Positions 56,012 through 64,000 of a stretch of DNA of 64,000 bases are shown in pieces. The position numbers and the translations under genes are program-made. Numbering within the stretch: position 1 is the stretch's first letter; the number at the start of each line of letters is the position of its first letter. Origin of the DNA: Ignavibacteriae bacterium HGW-Ignavibacteriae-4 (GTDB lineage: Bacteria > Bacteroidota > Ignavibacteria > Kapaibacteriales > UBA2268); NCBI GenBank assembly GCA_002839765.1, contig PGYR01000006.1, positions 40,024 to 104,023 of the forward strand. Reading direction: 5' to 3'. The notes under the pieces were generated by a model. That model saw only the letters and a list, made by a program, of their open reading frames with translations. It did no database searches and had not been told where the DNA came from.

Positions 56012-57979
56012 ATGAAACATGAACAACATACATTTATAAAGTGGGTTAAGTACAATTTCGATAACTTAATGTCTAAAGGTACTTCTGCCCCATTGTTCCT
56101 ATTACTAGGTAGCTCTTTTATTTTTCTTTTAGTCTTAGCCGCATTACTTCTTGTAAGCGGGATATTGACACCAGAAATAGTAGCGAATGGAAAAGTTGCT
56201 GGTGATGTTGACTTTTTTGATGCCATTTATTTAACATTACTTCGAATGTTAGATCCAGGAGTAGTTTCTGACGATCCTATAATATGGCCTTTCCTAATAT
56301 TTATGTTAATAGCGACTTTGGGAGGTATGTTCTTCTTCTCTGTGTTGATAGCGATTGTAAATAGTGGGGTAATCAATAAACTTACTGATCTTAGAAAAGG
56401 TAAATCATTTGTATTAGAAACAAACCATACTATTATATTAGGTTGGTCATTCCAAGTATTCCCAATAGTCAAAGAACTTGTAATCGCGAATGAAAATCAG
56501 AAGCATGCTTCCATTGCTATATTAGCTGAGAAAGATAAGATATATATGGAAGACGAGATTAGCTCAAAAGTTAAAGATTTGAAAACTACCAAAGTTGTTT
56601 GCAGAACTGGTAGCCCGATTGACCTAATTGACTTAGAAATATTAAACATACACGAAGCAAAATCTATAATTATAATAGCGCCTGAGTCCAAAGACCCAGA
56701 CTCTATTGTTATCAAAACAATCCTTGCTATAACCAATAATCCAAATAGAAGACACGATACTAAATATCATATAGTTGCTGAAATTAGAGACCCACGTAAC
56801 GTAGCTATAGCCGAAATAGCTGGGAAAGATGAAGTACAATTAGTAATTTTTGATTATTTAATTTCTAGAATAACTGCTCAAACTTGTCGCCAACCTGGAT
56901 TATCAGTAGTATTTAATGAGCTACTTGACTTTAGCGGTGATGAGATTTATTTTCAAGAAGAGCCAGCTCTGATAGGTAAGACATTCGTCGAAGCAATGTT
57001 TTCTTATGAAGATTCTATACTAATCGGGATAAGAAGAAAGAATGGTGAAATACTGTTAAAACCACCTCACGATACTCAGATTGAGAAAGGTGATATAATA
57101 ATAGCAGTATCCGAAGATGATGATACAATCAAGCTATCTGGTAAAAAAGAGTTCAATATAAATACAGATGCTATCAGAAAGAACCCAACTTACGTTGATC
57201 CATCTCCCGAAACTACGCTTATAATCGGTTGGAACAGACGTGCTCACCTTATTATAAACGAATTAGACAATTATGTACATCCAGGTTCAAGGATAACTGT
57301 TATTGCTGAAAACACATCTGCTGAGAATGACTTGTCACTTCATTGTGCAGATTTAGAGAATCAGACAGTTACATTTTGGTTCGGAGACACTACTAATCGA
57401 CGAATACTTGATGATTTGAATATAGAGACATACAATCATATAATTGTACTTAGCCAAACTGATAATAGTGATATACAAGCCAGTGATGCTAGGACGTTAT
57501 CTACGCTACTCCACTTACGCGATATAGCAGATACTAGAGGACATGAATTCTCAATTGTCTCAGAAATGTTAGATGATAGGAATAGAGAATTGGCAGAAAT
57601 TACTCATACTGATGATTTTATAGTCAGCGTAAAACTAGATAGTTTGATGCTTTCACAAATCTCTGAAAATGCTGAATTGAAGAGGATTTTTGAAGATTTA
57701 TTCTCAGCGGGTGGCCCATCTATATACATCAAACCAGCTGAGCATTACATTGAGCTTGGAAGAGCTGTGAACTTCTATACTATAATGGAATCAGCTAGAC
57801 AACAGGGGCATCTTGCAATAGGTATTAAGTTGAAAAATAATGATTCATCATTCAAGAAATCAGAAATGTTAGCACATGGGGTTATAGTTAATCCGAATAA
57901 ATCGAGAGAAGTATTCTTCAGTAAAGGTGATAAGATAATAATTCTATCTGAAGATGAAATAACAGATGTTATTGGTTAG
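56012..57979 (+). CDS. CASTOR/POLLUX-like ion channel with two RCK domains
   Basis: 655 residues. A hydrophobic helix (about 28-50) is followed by a pore-like region FDAIYLTLLRMLDPGVVSDDP and a second helix (MLIATLGGMFFFSVLIAIVN). This pore sequence matches the bacterial relatives of plant CASTOR/POLLUX and lacks the potassium TVGYG filter. Two cytosolic RCK/TrkA-N domains follow: HTIILGWSFQVFPIVKEL and TTLIIGWNRRAHLIINEL. The channel probably passes cations under ligand or nucleotide control; calcium or potassium cannot be decided. Ends overlapping rsmD (convergent) by 11 bases. Confidence 0.83.
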   Translation: MKHEQHTFIKWVKYNFDNLMSKGTSAPLFLLLGSSFIFLLVLAALLLVSGILTPEIVANGKVAGDVDFFDAIYLTLLRMLDPGVVSDDPIIWPFLIFMLIATLGGMFFFSVLIAIVNSGVINKLTDLRKGKSFVLETNHTIILGWSFQVFPIVKELVIANENQKHASIAILAEKDKIYMEDEISSKVKDLKTTKVVCRTGSPIDLIDLEILNIHEAKSIIIIAPESKDPDSIVIKTILAITNNPNRRHDTKYHIVAEIRDPRNVAIAEIAGKDEVQLVIFDYLISRITAQTCRQPGLSVVFNELLDFSGDEIYFQEEPALIGKTFVEAMFSYEDSILIGIRRKNGEILLKPPHDTQIEKGDIIIAVSEDDDTIKLSGKKEFNINTDAIRKNPTYVDPSPETTLIIGWNRRAHLIINELDNYVHPGSRITVIAENTSAENDLSLHCADLENQTVTFWFGDTTNRRILDDLNIETYNHIIVLSQTDNSDIQASDARTLSTLLHLRDIADTRGHEFSIVSEMLDDRNRELAEITHTDDFIVSVKLDSLMLSQISENAELKRIFEDLFSAGGPSIYIKPAEHYIELGRAVNFYTIMESARQQGHLAIGIKLKNNDSSFKKSEMLAHGVIVNPNKSREVFFSKGDKIIILSEDEITDVIG

Positions 57980-58523
57980 CAAACTCAAGGATTGTTAGTT
58001 TAGATATACCAAAGGATTTCTGTTTAACTAATGTGAAATTTGTTGAATAGACAATTTCTTCTTTGTCTTCAGTTTCAAGAATCAAAAAGCCCTCGTGCTC
58101 GAGTAGTTTATTTTCTTCAACTATTGAGACTATCTGATTTGCTGTTTGCAAGTGGTAAGGTGCATCGGAAAAGATTATATTATATGTTGTTTCGCATTTC
58201 TTCAAGAAAGCCAGTACATCCGACTTTATGACGCTATACGAGTCTTTTTGAAGGTCTATATCCGAAGCGAATTGTTTAATCACTGTAATAGGTTGGTAAT
58301 TCTTCTCTACGAAAGTGCAATGCTCAGCCCCTCTACTCAGAAATTCAATCCCCACTAAACCTGAACCAGCATAGCAATCTAGAACTTTTTTTCCCTCGAA
58401 GTAGATGTAATTATCTAAAGTACTAAATAACGATTCTCGAGATTTATCAGTAGTTGGTCTAACACCAGCAGGCATCTTACCTTTTATAGAGCGACCACCA
58501 TATTTACCAGAGATGACTCTCAA
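57969..58523 (-). CDS. rsmD: 16S rRNA (guanine966-N2)-methyltransferase
   Basis: 184 residues. RsmD methylates G966 of 16S rRNA using SAM. N-terminus RVISGKYGGRSIKGKMPAGVRPTTDKSRESLFS and the SAM motif VLDCYAGSGLVGIEFLSRGA are diagnostic. The NPPY-type catalytic motif is SDAPYH here, with Ala replacing the first Pro. The start is TTG at 58523, overlapping the TGA of the upstream gene (TTGA), so translation is coupled to the DUF3822-like gene. It ends overlapping the channel gene. Confidence 0.9.
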   Translation of the reverse strand: MRVISGKYGGRSIKGKMPAGVRPTTDKSRESLFSTLDNYIYFEGKKVLDCYAGSGLVGIEFLSRGAEHCTFVEKNYQPITVIKQFASDIDLQKDSYSVIKSDVLAFLKKCETTYNIIFSDAPYHLQTANQIVSIVEENKLLEHEGFLILETEDKEEIVYSTNFTLVKQKSFGISKLTILEFANQ

Positions 58524-59440
58524 AACTCAAATACTTTTCCTTTGTCAAAACTATTGAGTGAGCCACCAACAACGGGAGAATAAATGTGAGAAGTACGAAT
58601 GCAGTACTCGCGTAATCTGTCATCTATATTAGCTCTGACTAATCTGAAAGAATTTAGCCTCTTAATTTCTATATTCAAAGATTCAGACAGATTATCAAGC
58701 AATGATTTTCTTAGATTAGTCCCTATTACTAGGGCATTTCCCGGTGAAAGTCCATTTGCTTTTAGCTTTGTAATTTCGTTTTCTACAGCTTCTATTAATT
58801 TCTCATCAGTATCGTTTTTAATCAAATCGTAGAAATATGTTGTGTTATTATTACTTAAACTAATATCGCAGAATGAATCTTCAACATTGATTAGTAAATC
58901 GTATAAATGGCTAGTATCGGGGTAATTATATTCAATTGTATTCTGGGAAGCTATCTGTGCCATAGTAATATAGCTGATATCCAATCCAGTTATCTCTAAT
59001 GCTATTTTACAGTTTTCAATTATACTTTTTCTAATGAAAACTACAAACAGCATTTCGGAATCGTCTTCATCTTTCTGTCCATAAGGGTATATTCTGAAAG
59101 AGAAATCAGAGATATTAAAAGATTCGTTATTTCCTTTTATTTCAAGTGCTAATAACTCTTTTAGTTTAGACTTATCCATATCCAGCTTACCTGGAATGAT
59201 AGTCCAAAAAGCAGATTCATTGTTGAGGATAACGTTAAGTTCTTCTATTTTATGCTCAGTAGTAGTTAAGTTCCTATTAAGCTGGTTGATAGCTTTTTTA
59301 GAGTACACATCATCTATATCGTCTAGATTAACGGCATCTAGTGTAGAAGATATGTCTAGCAACGCTAAACCCTTGTTATTCCTCTCGAAAATACCAGAAT
59401 AAACCTTATCCGAATTAAAAAAAACTGTAAGTGATTTCAT
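58520..59440 (-). CDS. PilM/DUF3822-like protein, partner of rsmD
   Basis: 306 residues. Actin-like (PilM-type) ATPase features are faint: N-terminal strand pair LTVFFNSDKVYSGIFER, LEITGLDISYITMAQIAS, and the tail RTSHIYSPVVGGSLNSF. I recall DUF3822 proteins lying next to rsmD in Bacteroidetes, and this one has the same position. Whether it is a true PilM relative is uncertain. It overlaps rsmD by four bases, so cotranscription is nearly certain. No other type IV pilus genes are in the window. Confidence 0.6.
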   Translation of the reverse strand: MKSLTVFFNSDKVYSGIFERNNKGLALLDISSTLDAVNLDDIDDVYSKKAINQLNRNLTTTEHKIEELNVILNNESAFWTIIPGKLDMDKSKLKELLALEIKGNNESFNISDFSFRIYPYGQKDEDDSEMLFVVFIRKSIIENCKIALEITGLDISYITMAQIASQNTIEYNYPDTSHLYDLLINVEDSFCDISLSNNNTTYFYDLIKNDTDEKLIEAVENEITKLKANGLSPGNALVIGTNLRKSLLDNLSESLNIEIKRLNSFRLVRANIDDRLREYCIRTSHIYSPVVGGSLNSFDKGKVFEF

Positions 59441-59488
59441 AAAGAATGAAAAATAATTTTATTTTCAATCCACTAAATTAAAAAAAAT

Positions 59489-61726
59489 TTAGATATGAGA
59501 CCGTGAAATCTTTGCAAATTCGAAAACTTTAAATGATAATTCTGATTGTATCTCAAAATCTGAAATTAGATTTAGCATTATTATACTTCTTCTAACAGTA
59601 GATTTTTGCTTTTTAATTCGCTTCAATTGGTTTCTATATAGTTCTGAAGTATTAGAATTAAATTCTGTATAAAGTTTCTTTATAGTTTCGTAACTCTCAA
59701 AATCATAATCTGATAGTGCTTTAACGACAAGATTGTTATACTCTATATACTTCGAACCAAGCCCACTTAAAAGTTCCATTTCATCTTCTGTTAATGGTTT
59801 GTGATTATTATTCACATACTTATAGTTTTGCGAAACTGAGTGATATAGTTTATCAGACATATCTTGTAGCGATATAGTAATACGAATTGCAAGATTGGCA
59901 TATTCTGTATCTTCGTATTCAAACTTATTTACTAATCTTATGAAATTGGAGTTAAGTACAACTACTTCTTTCTCTATTTCAGCAGCTTTTTTCTTAGATT
60001 TTTTCAGTTTTTTCAGATCTTCTTCAATTAAGCCAGTATTACTTTTACCGAATATATCAGAAACTTCATTTAAGAAAACAGAAACTTCAGTTATTACTTT
60101 TTTGTTAGAGTATTCCTTATCTCCTTCTTCTTTTCTTACTTTGTCATCTGCGATTCTGTGTTTTTCTTCTTTTTCTTTGTGGTATTTAGCACTTCTATAT
60201 ATAGTGAAAGCAGTTATTGAGAATACACCTAATAAGCCGAGCCATTCACCATAATAAATGATAAAACAAATTATCATAGCACCAATAGTAGCAAATAGAG
60301 CCGTTATAAACCAGCCACCAATAACTGTAAGTACACCAGAAACCCTATAAACGGCACTGTCTCTCCCCCAAGCTTTATCAGGTAAGGCTGCAGCCATAGC
60401 AACTATAAATGTAACATAAGTAGTAGATAGAGGTAGTTTGAAATATGTTGCAATTGAGATCAAGCCTGCAGAAACAAATAGTATTACTGCTGCTCTTAGT
60501 AAATCAAAAGCTGGTGCATTTCCTAATTCATCCAAATCAGGTTTGAATTTGGAAGTATCGAACCTACTATTTACAAACCTAATAACTGATGCAGGTATAA
60601 TTTTTTTAAATTCACTGAATACACCATAAGTCATTCTAACAAGAGAACGAGCCATAGCATTTGATTCGAATCTCTCATATCCTTCATCTTGTCGTCCCAA
60701 ACTGATAGTAGTTGCGGCTACAGAACGCGCCTTTTTAGATAAGAATAGTGTTCCTACCATTATCAAACCAGAGAATAACAACACCCAAGTATCAGCTGGA
60801 ATTTTACCCTGCATACTTGACATACTTGCTGTCAATGGATTATCTGAAAGTGAAGCAATTGTAAACGCGTTAAGACCAGCTATCGGAGCACCAATGAAGT
60901 TTACTAAATCATTAGCCGCAAAAGCCATAGCTAGGGCAAAAGTACCTACTAGAACGATTAATTTTAGAACATTAAACTTCGTGAATTTCTGTACGATTAG
61001 TAGTACTACAGTCCAAAAACCATATAGATAAATAAATACTAATCCCATATTATCTTGGAAATATCCTTTGAAATCTCCTTTCATGAATTCAGTGTTTTTA
61101 GCACCTTTCATCATAATAAACATAGTGATTGAAGCAAGAGCCATAGCTCCCCAAAAAGCACCATATCTTCTAAATTTCTTTTCAAAATCAAACGAGAATA
61201 TTAATCTAGTTACATACTGAAAGAACAATCCAAAAACGAAAGCCATAACAATAGATAATAATATAGCACCTATTATTGTTAGGACCATAGTTACATTCAT
61301 ATAATTGTATATCTCAGAGTAATTACCAGTGGTATTACCAATCTTAACTAATGTCATCGCCATACCCGATCCAAATAGACCAAATACTATCGAGACAGTA
61401 GTAGAAGTAGGGAGACCAAAGGTATTAAACGTATCTAAGAGTAGAATATCAAGGAACATAACGGACACGAATATGACCATGAGCTCAGGCATCAAGAAGA
61501 ACTCAGGATTGAAAATACCCTTCCTGGCTACTTCCATCATACCACCAGACACCATTACACCAACTAATACTCCTATAGCAGCAACTATCATGATAGTTCT
61601 TAGCTTTGCTGCATTAGCACCTATAGCAGAATTTAAGAAATTAACGGCATCGTTTGCTACACCTACTGTAAGATCGACTATTGCCAAAAGAATTAAGATG
61701 ACAAGAATTACTAGATTTATATCCAC
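59489..61726 (-). CDS. PiT inorganic phosphate transporter with PhoU-like C-terminal domain
   Basis: 745 residues, translation from GTG at 61726. The PiT membrane part has the duplicated signature: VANDAVNFLNSAIGANAA near the N-terminus and AFAANDLVNFIGAPIAGL in the middle. About twelve membrane helices extend to residue 510. The last 230 residues are a cytosolic helical domain resembling PhoU (DKLYHSVSQNYKYVNNNHKPL, LYTEFNSNTSELYRNQLKRI). I recall long PiT-PhoU-like forms from Bacteroidota. It imports phosphate, probably with a proton or sodium. A possible Pho box and TATATTTG lie upstream. Confidence 0.9.
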   Translation of the reverse strand: MDINLVILVILILLAIVDLTVGVANDAVNFLNSAIGANAAKLRTIMIVAAIGVLVGVMVSGGMMEVARKGIFNPEFFLMPELMVIFVSVMFLDILLLDTFNTFGLPTSTTVSIVFGLFGSGMAMTLVKIGNTTGNYSEIYNYMNVTMVLTIIGAILLSIVMAFVFGLFFQYVTRLIFSFDFEKKFRRYGAFWGAMALASITMFIMMKGAKNTEFMKGDFKGYFQDNMGLVFIYLYGFWTVVLLIVQKFTKFNVLKLIVLVGTFALAMAFAANDLVNFIGAPIAGLNAFTIASLSDNPLTASMSSMQGKIPADTWVLLFSGLIMVGTLFLSKKARSVAATTISLGRQDEGYERFESNAMARSLVRMTYGVFSEFKKIIPASVIRFVNSRFDTSKFKPDLDELGNAPAFDLLRAAVILFVSAGLISIATYFKLPLSTTYVTFIVAMAAALPDKAWGRDSAVYRVSGVLTVIGGWFITALFATIGAMIICFIIYYGEWLGLLGVFSITAFTIYRSAKYHKEKEEKHRIADDKVRKEEGDKEYSNKKVITEVSVFLNEVSDIFGKSNTGLIEEDLKKLKKSKKKAAEIEKEVVVLNSNFIRLVNKFEYEDTEYANLAIRITISLQDMSDKLYHSVSQNYKYVNNNHKPLTEDEMELLSGLGSKYIEYNNLVVKALSDYDFESYETIKKLYTEFNSNTSELYRNQLKRIKKQKSTVRRSIIMLNLISDFEIQSELSFKVFEFAKISRSHI

Positions 61727-61762
61727 GTTTTATATTTTCTTTTTTATGAATTATGACAGATT

Positions 61763-61770
61763 CAAATATA
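61763..61770 (-). promoter_or_regulatory. Possible promoter box (TATATTTG) of the PiT gene
   Basis: Minus-strand TATATTTG, about 37 bases before the GTG start, fits the TAnnTTTG consensus. A possible Pho box lies 39-55 bases further upstream. Confidence 0.4.
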
Positions 61771-61807
61771 AAAATATATATTTATAATAATAGAAGTAAT
61801 TGCTAAT

Positions 61808-61825
61808 CTTAACACTTTCTTAACA
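61808..61825 (-). promoter_or_regulatory. Possible Pho box upstream of the PiT gene
   Basis: On the minus strand TGTTAAGAAAGTGTTAAG is a tandem TGTTAAG with 11-base period; on the plus strand it is TTAACA-N5-TTAACA. This spacing and core resemble PhoB/PhoP direct-repeat operators. Its place about 83 bases before the transporter, upstream of the -7 box, fits an activator site. No phoB/phoR gene is in the window. Confidence 0.35.
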
Positions 61826-62004
61826 AAAGTAAGGTCATAAATCAGCAATTAGTAATGACGAGTTACAAATAAGTTCCAATAGCTATTAAAATAACTAAAT
61901 ACTTAGTGCAAATCATATATTTTTTTATGTCGAATAAGAGGTAAATATGGTAAAACATTAACTTTATTAAATATTGTTTACTTGAACAACACTTAAATTT
62001 TATC

Positions 62005-63006
62005 TCACTTTTCCGTTAATGTTTCAAGAAAAGTTATGATGTCACGCTTTTGTGTGTCAGTGATGTAAAAGCCTTTTATTAAAATACTTTTGTTTCTATG
62101 TGGATTGCCACCACTTCCATAGTGATCAAGTACTACATTCAGTGTTGCTACACTTCCATCATGCATATATGGGGAAGTTTTACTTACATTTCTGAGTGAT
62201 GGTATTTTGAATACTCCGTTGTCCGAGTCAAGACCAGTTAATCTTTGTTTACCATTGTCTTTGAAGATCTCGTACAAACCATTGTTTGCGAACTCTTGTG
62301 AGGTGAATAATATTCCAGAATGACAACTCGCACAAGCGAGAGAATCTGAGAAAAACAGAACCATTCCTCTTTCTTCTTCTGTAGTTAATTTAGCTTTATC
62401 ATTCAGATAATCATAGAATTTGGAGTTGCCTCCTATCAAGGTACGTTCGAAAGCAGAGATAGAACGAGTAATAACAAATGGATCTAAATCTCTTTTGTAT
62501 GCTAGTTGTGATAAGTACTGATATATAGAATCTTTGCTAAGTTTCGATGCTGCAGCCAGTATATTCAAATCAAATTCATTATGCTCTTGGAAAGGGACTA
62601 AAATCTGCATTTCTAATGTAGGTACACCTCCTTCTCGAAGCAACCTTTTTTGATAAGCTACATTCATTAATGAAATGCTATTTCTGGTGCCATCAAGCCC
62701 CTCTACCCCTTTTGTAGTTGGTTTATTATCAGCGAATGCGTATTCTGATTTGTGGCAAGAGGCACAAGATACCTCATTAGTTCTAGATAATCTTTTGTCT
62801 GAAAATAGTAGTTCGCCTAATCGGATTCTATTATCATTAGGAAAATTGTCCTCGGGATACTCTATTTTAGGTAGCTCCCGAGGAAATTTATCTAGAAAAG
62901 TATATTCGTTTGCATCTTTATTAGGTGTTACTATTTCTTTTTCTTCTGAGCAAGAAAATAGAAACAACAGAAGTAGGACAGAATATTTGAGTTTATTTTT
63001 TAACAA
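62005..63006 (-). CDS. Dihaem MauG/MbnH-like peroxidase, lipoprotein
   Basis: 333 residues; lipoprotein signal ending FLFSC (Cys at 19). Two c-type haem sites: C81-A-S-C84-H85 and C225-A-S-C228-H229. Family motifs are DKRLSRTNEVSCASCHK, FADNKPTTKGVEGLDGTRNS, LREGGVPTLEMQILVPFQEHNEF and SPYMHDGSVATL. It belongs to the bacterial cytochrome c peroxidase/MauG superfamily. Its pairing with an MbnP-like gene points to the MbnH branch, which converts a Trp in MbnP to kynurenine (known for Methylosinus MbnH). The start overlaps the MbnP-like gene by 14 bases. Confidence 0.85.
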   Translation of the reverse strand: MLKNKLKYSVLLLLFLFSCSEEKEIVTPNKDANEYTFLDKFPRELPKIEYPEDNFPNDNRIRLGELLFSDKRLSRTNEVSCASCHKSEYAFADNKPTTKGVEGLDGTRNSISLMNVAYQKRLLREGGVPTLEMQILVPFQEHNEFDLNILAAASKLSKDSIYQYLSQLAYKRDLDPFVITRSISAFERTLIGGNSKFYDYLNDKAKLTTEEERGMVLFFSDSLACASCHSGILFTSQEFANNGLYEIFKDNGKQRLTGLDSDNGVFKIPSLRNVSKTSPYMHDGSVATLNVVLDHYGSGGNPHRNKSILIKGFYITDTQKRDIITFLETLTEK

Positions 63007-63949
63007 ACTTAGCCATATTTATTTTACCCTTACTATCACTAATTCTAATCAAATAAGTCCCACTAATCAGATTTTCCAGATTTATTTGAGAATTATTAAT
63101 AGTCCCCGCTTGAACTAGATTACCATCTAAAGCAATTATGCTATAATTTGAGTTAAGGTATTCTTGCCCTACTTTTAAATAATTAGTTGTTGGATTAGGA
63201 TATAACTCAATATTGTTCTCATTAGATTCAACAGAACTAGTAGACTTGATTGATATAGCACCAGATGGGATTATATTATCTACTAAATCTCTAATCTCTT
63301 TTGAGTTATTATAAAAGTCATGGAATATACCGAATTGAGTCATATCAATAGGTGCTAATAATTTTTGTAGATTAAAATCGATTTCTACATTTATTGCCCC
63401 ATCTGTTTTAATTGCATTCAAGTCAAATGATAAACTTCTGAAAGATTCATCACCAAGAATATGATATTGAAATGATTTATCAAATTGTCCATCACCATCA
63501 GGATCTGATAAACCTTCAATTGCCCAAAAGCGATAACCTGCATTCCAACCCCAATGCATTGATGGATCCTTAGGTCCAAGTGCGTGGAAAGGACTATACA
63601 TATTTGGATCTTTTCCAATGTTATCTTCTATCTTTACTCCGAATGACATTCCGATTTTACTTAATTCGTTGATATCATTGTCACCAAGAGAGTAATTTGG
63701 GTAATCTCCATCGACAAGTAAGTATAGATTTAATGGTTTCTCATTTAATTCGAAACCACACATATAGTATTCAAATCTTGTGACTTTAAATTTAATACCA
63801 TTGGTATTAGTGTAAACTTCATTCTTTTTAAATTCTTTTCCATCTACATTGAAATCAAAATTTAAGTTTATCTCTGTTGACATGCTAGCACTAGTTGTCA
63901 ATATTAGTATCATTGCGATTAATAAAGCTTTTGGTGACTCCACTGTCAA
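62993..63949 (-). CDS. MbnP-like copper-binding protein with T9SS tail
   Basis: About 318 residues. The MbnP hallmark DPSMHWGWNAGYRFWAIEG (with Trp candidates for kynurenine formation) is clear, as are FEYYMCGFELN, YPNYSLGDND and FNLQKLLAPIDMTQFG. After residue 240 a type A T9SS sorting domain follows: IELYPNPTTNYLKVGQ, SYSIIALDGN-like strand and ISGTYLIRI, then MAKFVKK. The start is uncertain: TTG at 63949, ATG at 63913, or beyond the window, because the frame is still open at base 64000. It is probably secreted across the outer membrane and may bind copper. Confidence 0.8.
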   Translation of the reverse strand: MTVESPKALLIAMILILTTSASMSTEINLNFDFNVDGKEFKKNEVYTNTNGIKFKVTRFEYYMCGFELNEKPLNLYLLVDGDYPNYSLGDNDINELSKIGMSFGVKIEDNIGKDPNMYSPFHALGPKDPSMHWGWNAGYRFWAIEGLSDPDGDGQFDKSFQYHILGDESFRSLSFDLNAIKTDGAINVEIDFNLQKLLAPIDMTQFGIFHDFYNNSKEIRDLVDNIIPSGAISIKSTSSVESNENNIELYPNPTTNYLKVGQEYLNSNYSIIALDGNLVQAGTINNSQINLENLISGTYLIRISDSKGKINMAKFVKK

Positions 63950-64000
63950 CAGTATGAAAATGAGTTTAGCAATGGAACAATTTATGTTGACCTTTGTTTC

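Overview
The window looks like the chromosome of a free-living, AT-rich bacterium of the FCB group, close to Chlorobi, Ignavibacteriota or Kapabacteria rather than classical Bacteroidetes. This is inferred from gene content. It has two GWxTD-domain proteins, a PorV/PorQ-type barrel, type IX secretion (T9SS)-style C-terminal tails, a DnaG primase without zinc ligands, and TAnnTTTG promoter boxes of the Bacteroidota type together with clear AGGAG ribosome-binding sites. I see no phage, plasmid, CRISPR or rRNA. One tRNA (Ser, UGA) is present.

Layout. 1-5.8 kb: 5'-cut ruvX, a GWxTD protein, a Cys-rich membrane protein, folB, hemW and a lipoprotein phosphoesterase. 5.8-9 kb (minus): lepA followed by two type I signal peptidases. 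9-14.6 kb (minus): a WG-repeat protein, a DUF1801 protein, a His-rich small protein with a DUF2231-like membrane protein, a lipoprotein and an outer-membrane barrel. 14.7-18 kb (minus): folK-dnaG-ybbR. 18-21.4 kb: a lipoprotein, a serine hydrolase and beta-carbonic anhydrase. 21.6-26.1 kb (plus): a tricorn-type S41 protease, a CxC lipoprotein and an EVE protein.

26.1-47.7 kb is a 21.5-kb block entirely on the minus strand devoted to the cell envelope. In transcription order it encodes a giant Gly-rich T9SS-tailed protein, an OmpA-family protein broken by one in-frame TAG, an ECF sigma factor, an anti-sigma protein that also appears to carry an outer-membrane barrel, a TonB-dependent receptor, a 1572-residue secreted protein, a PorV-like barrel, a second GWxTD protein, an LpxL-like acyltransferase and a WaaF-like heptosyltransferase.

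47.8-58 kb (mostly plus): xer recombinase, a Gfo/Idh/MocA oxidoreductase, tRNA-Ser, mtgA, a small accessory gene cluster with a 15-bp direct repeat, mutS and a CASTOR/POLLUX-like channel. 58-64 kb (minus): rsmD with a PilM/DUF3822-like partner, a PiT phosphate transporter with a PhoU-like tail behind a possible Pho box, and a MauG/MbnH-like dihaem protein paired with an MbnP-like protein that has a T9SS tail.

The most interesting items are the sigma/anti-sigma-barrel arrangement, the MbnP/MbnH pair with a secretion tail, the single nonsense codon in the OmpA gene, and traces of gene loss: an 80-bp copied gene tail, a fossil C-terminus and a dispersed family of REP-like intergenic repeats.
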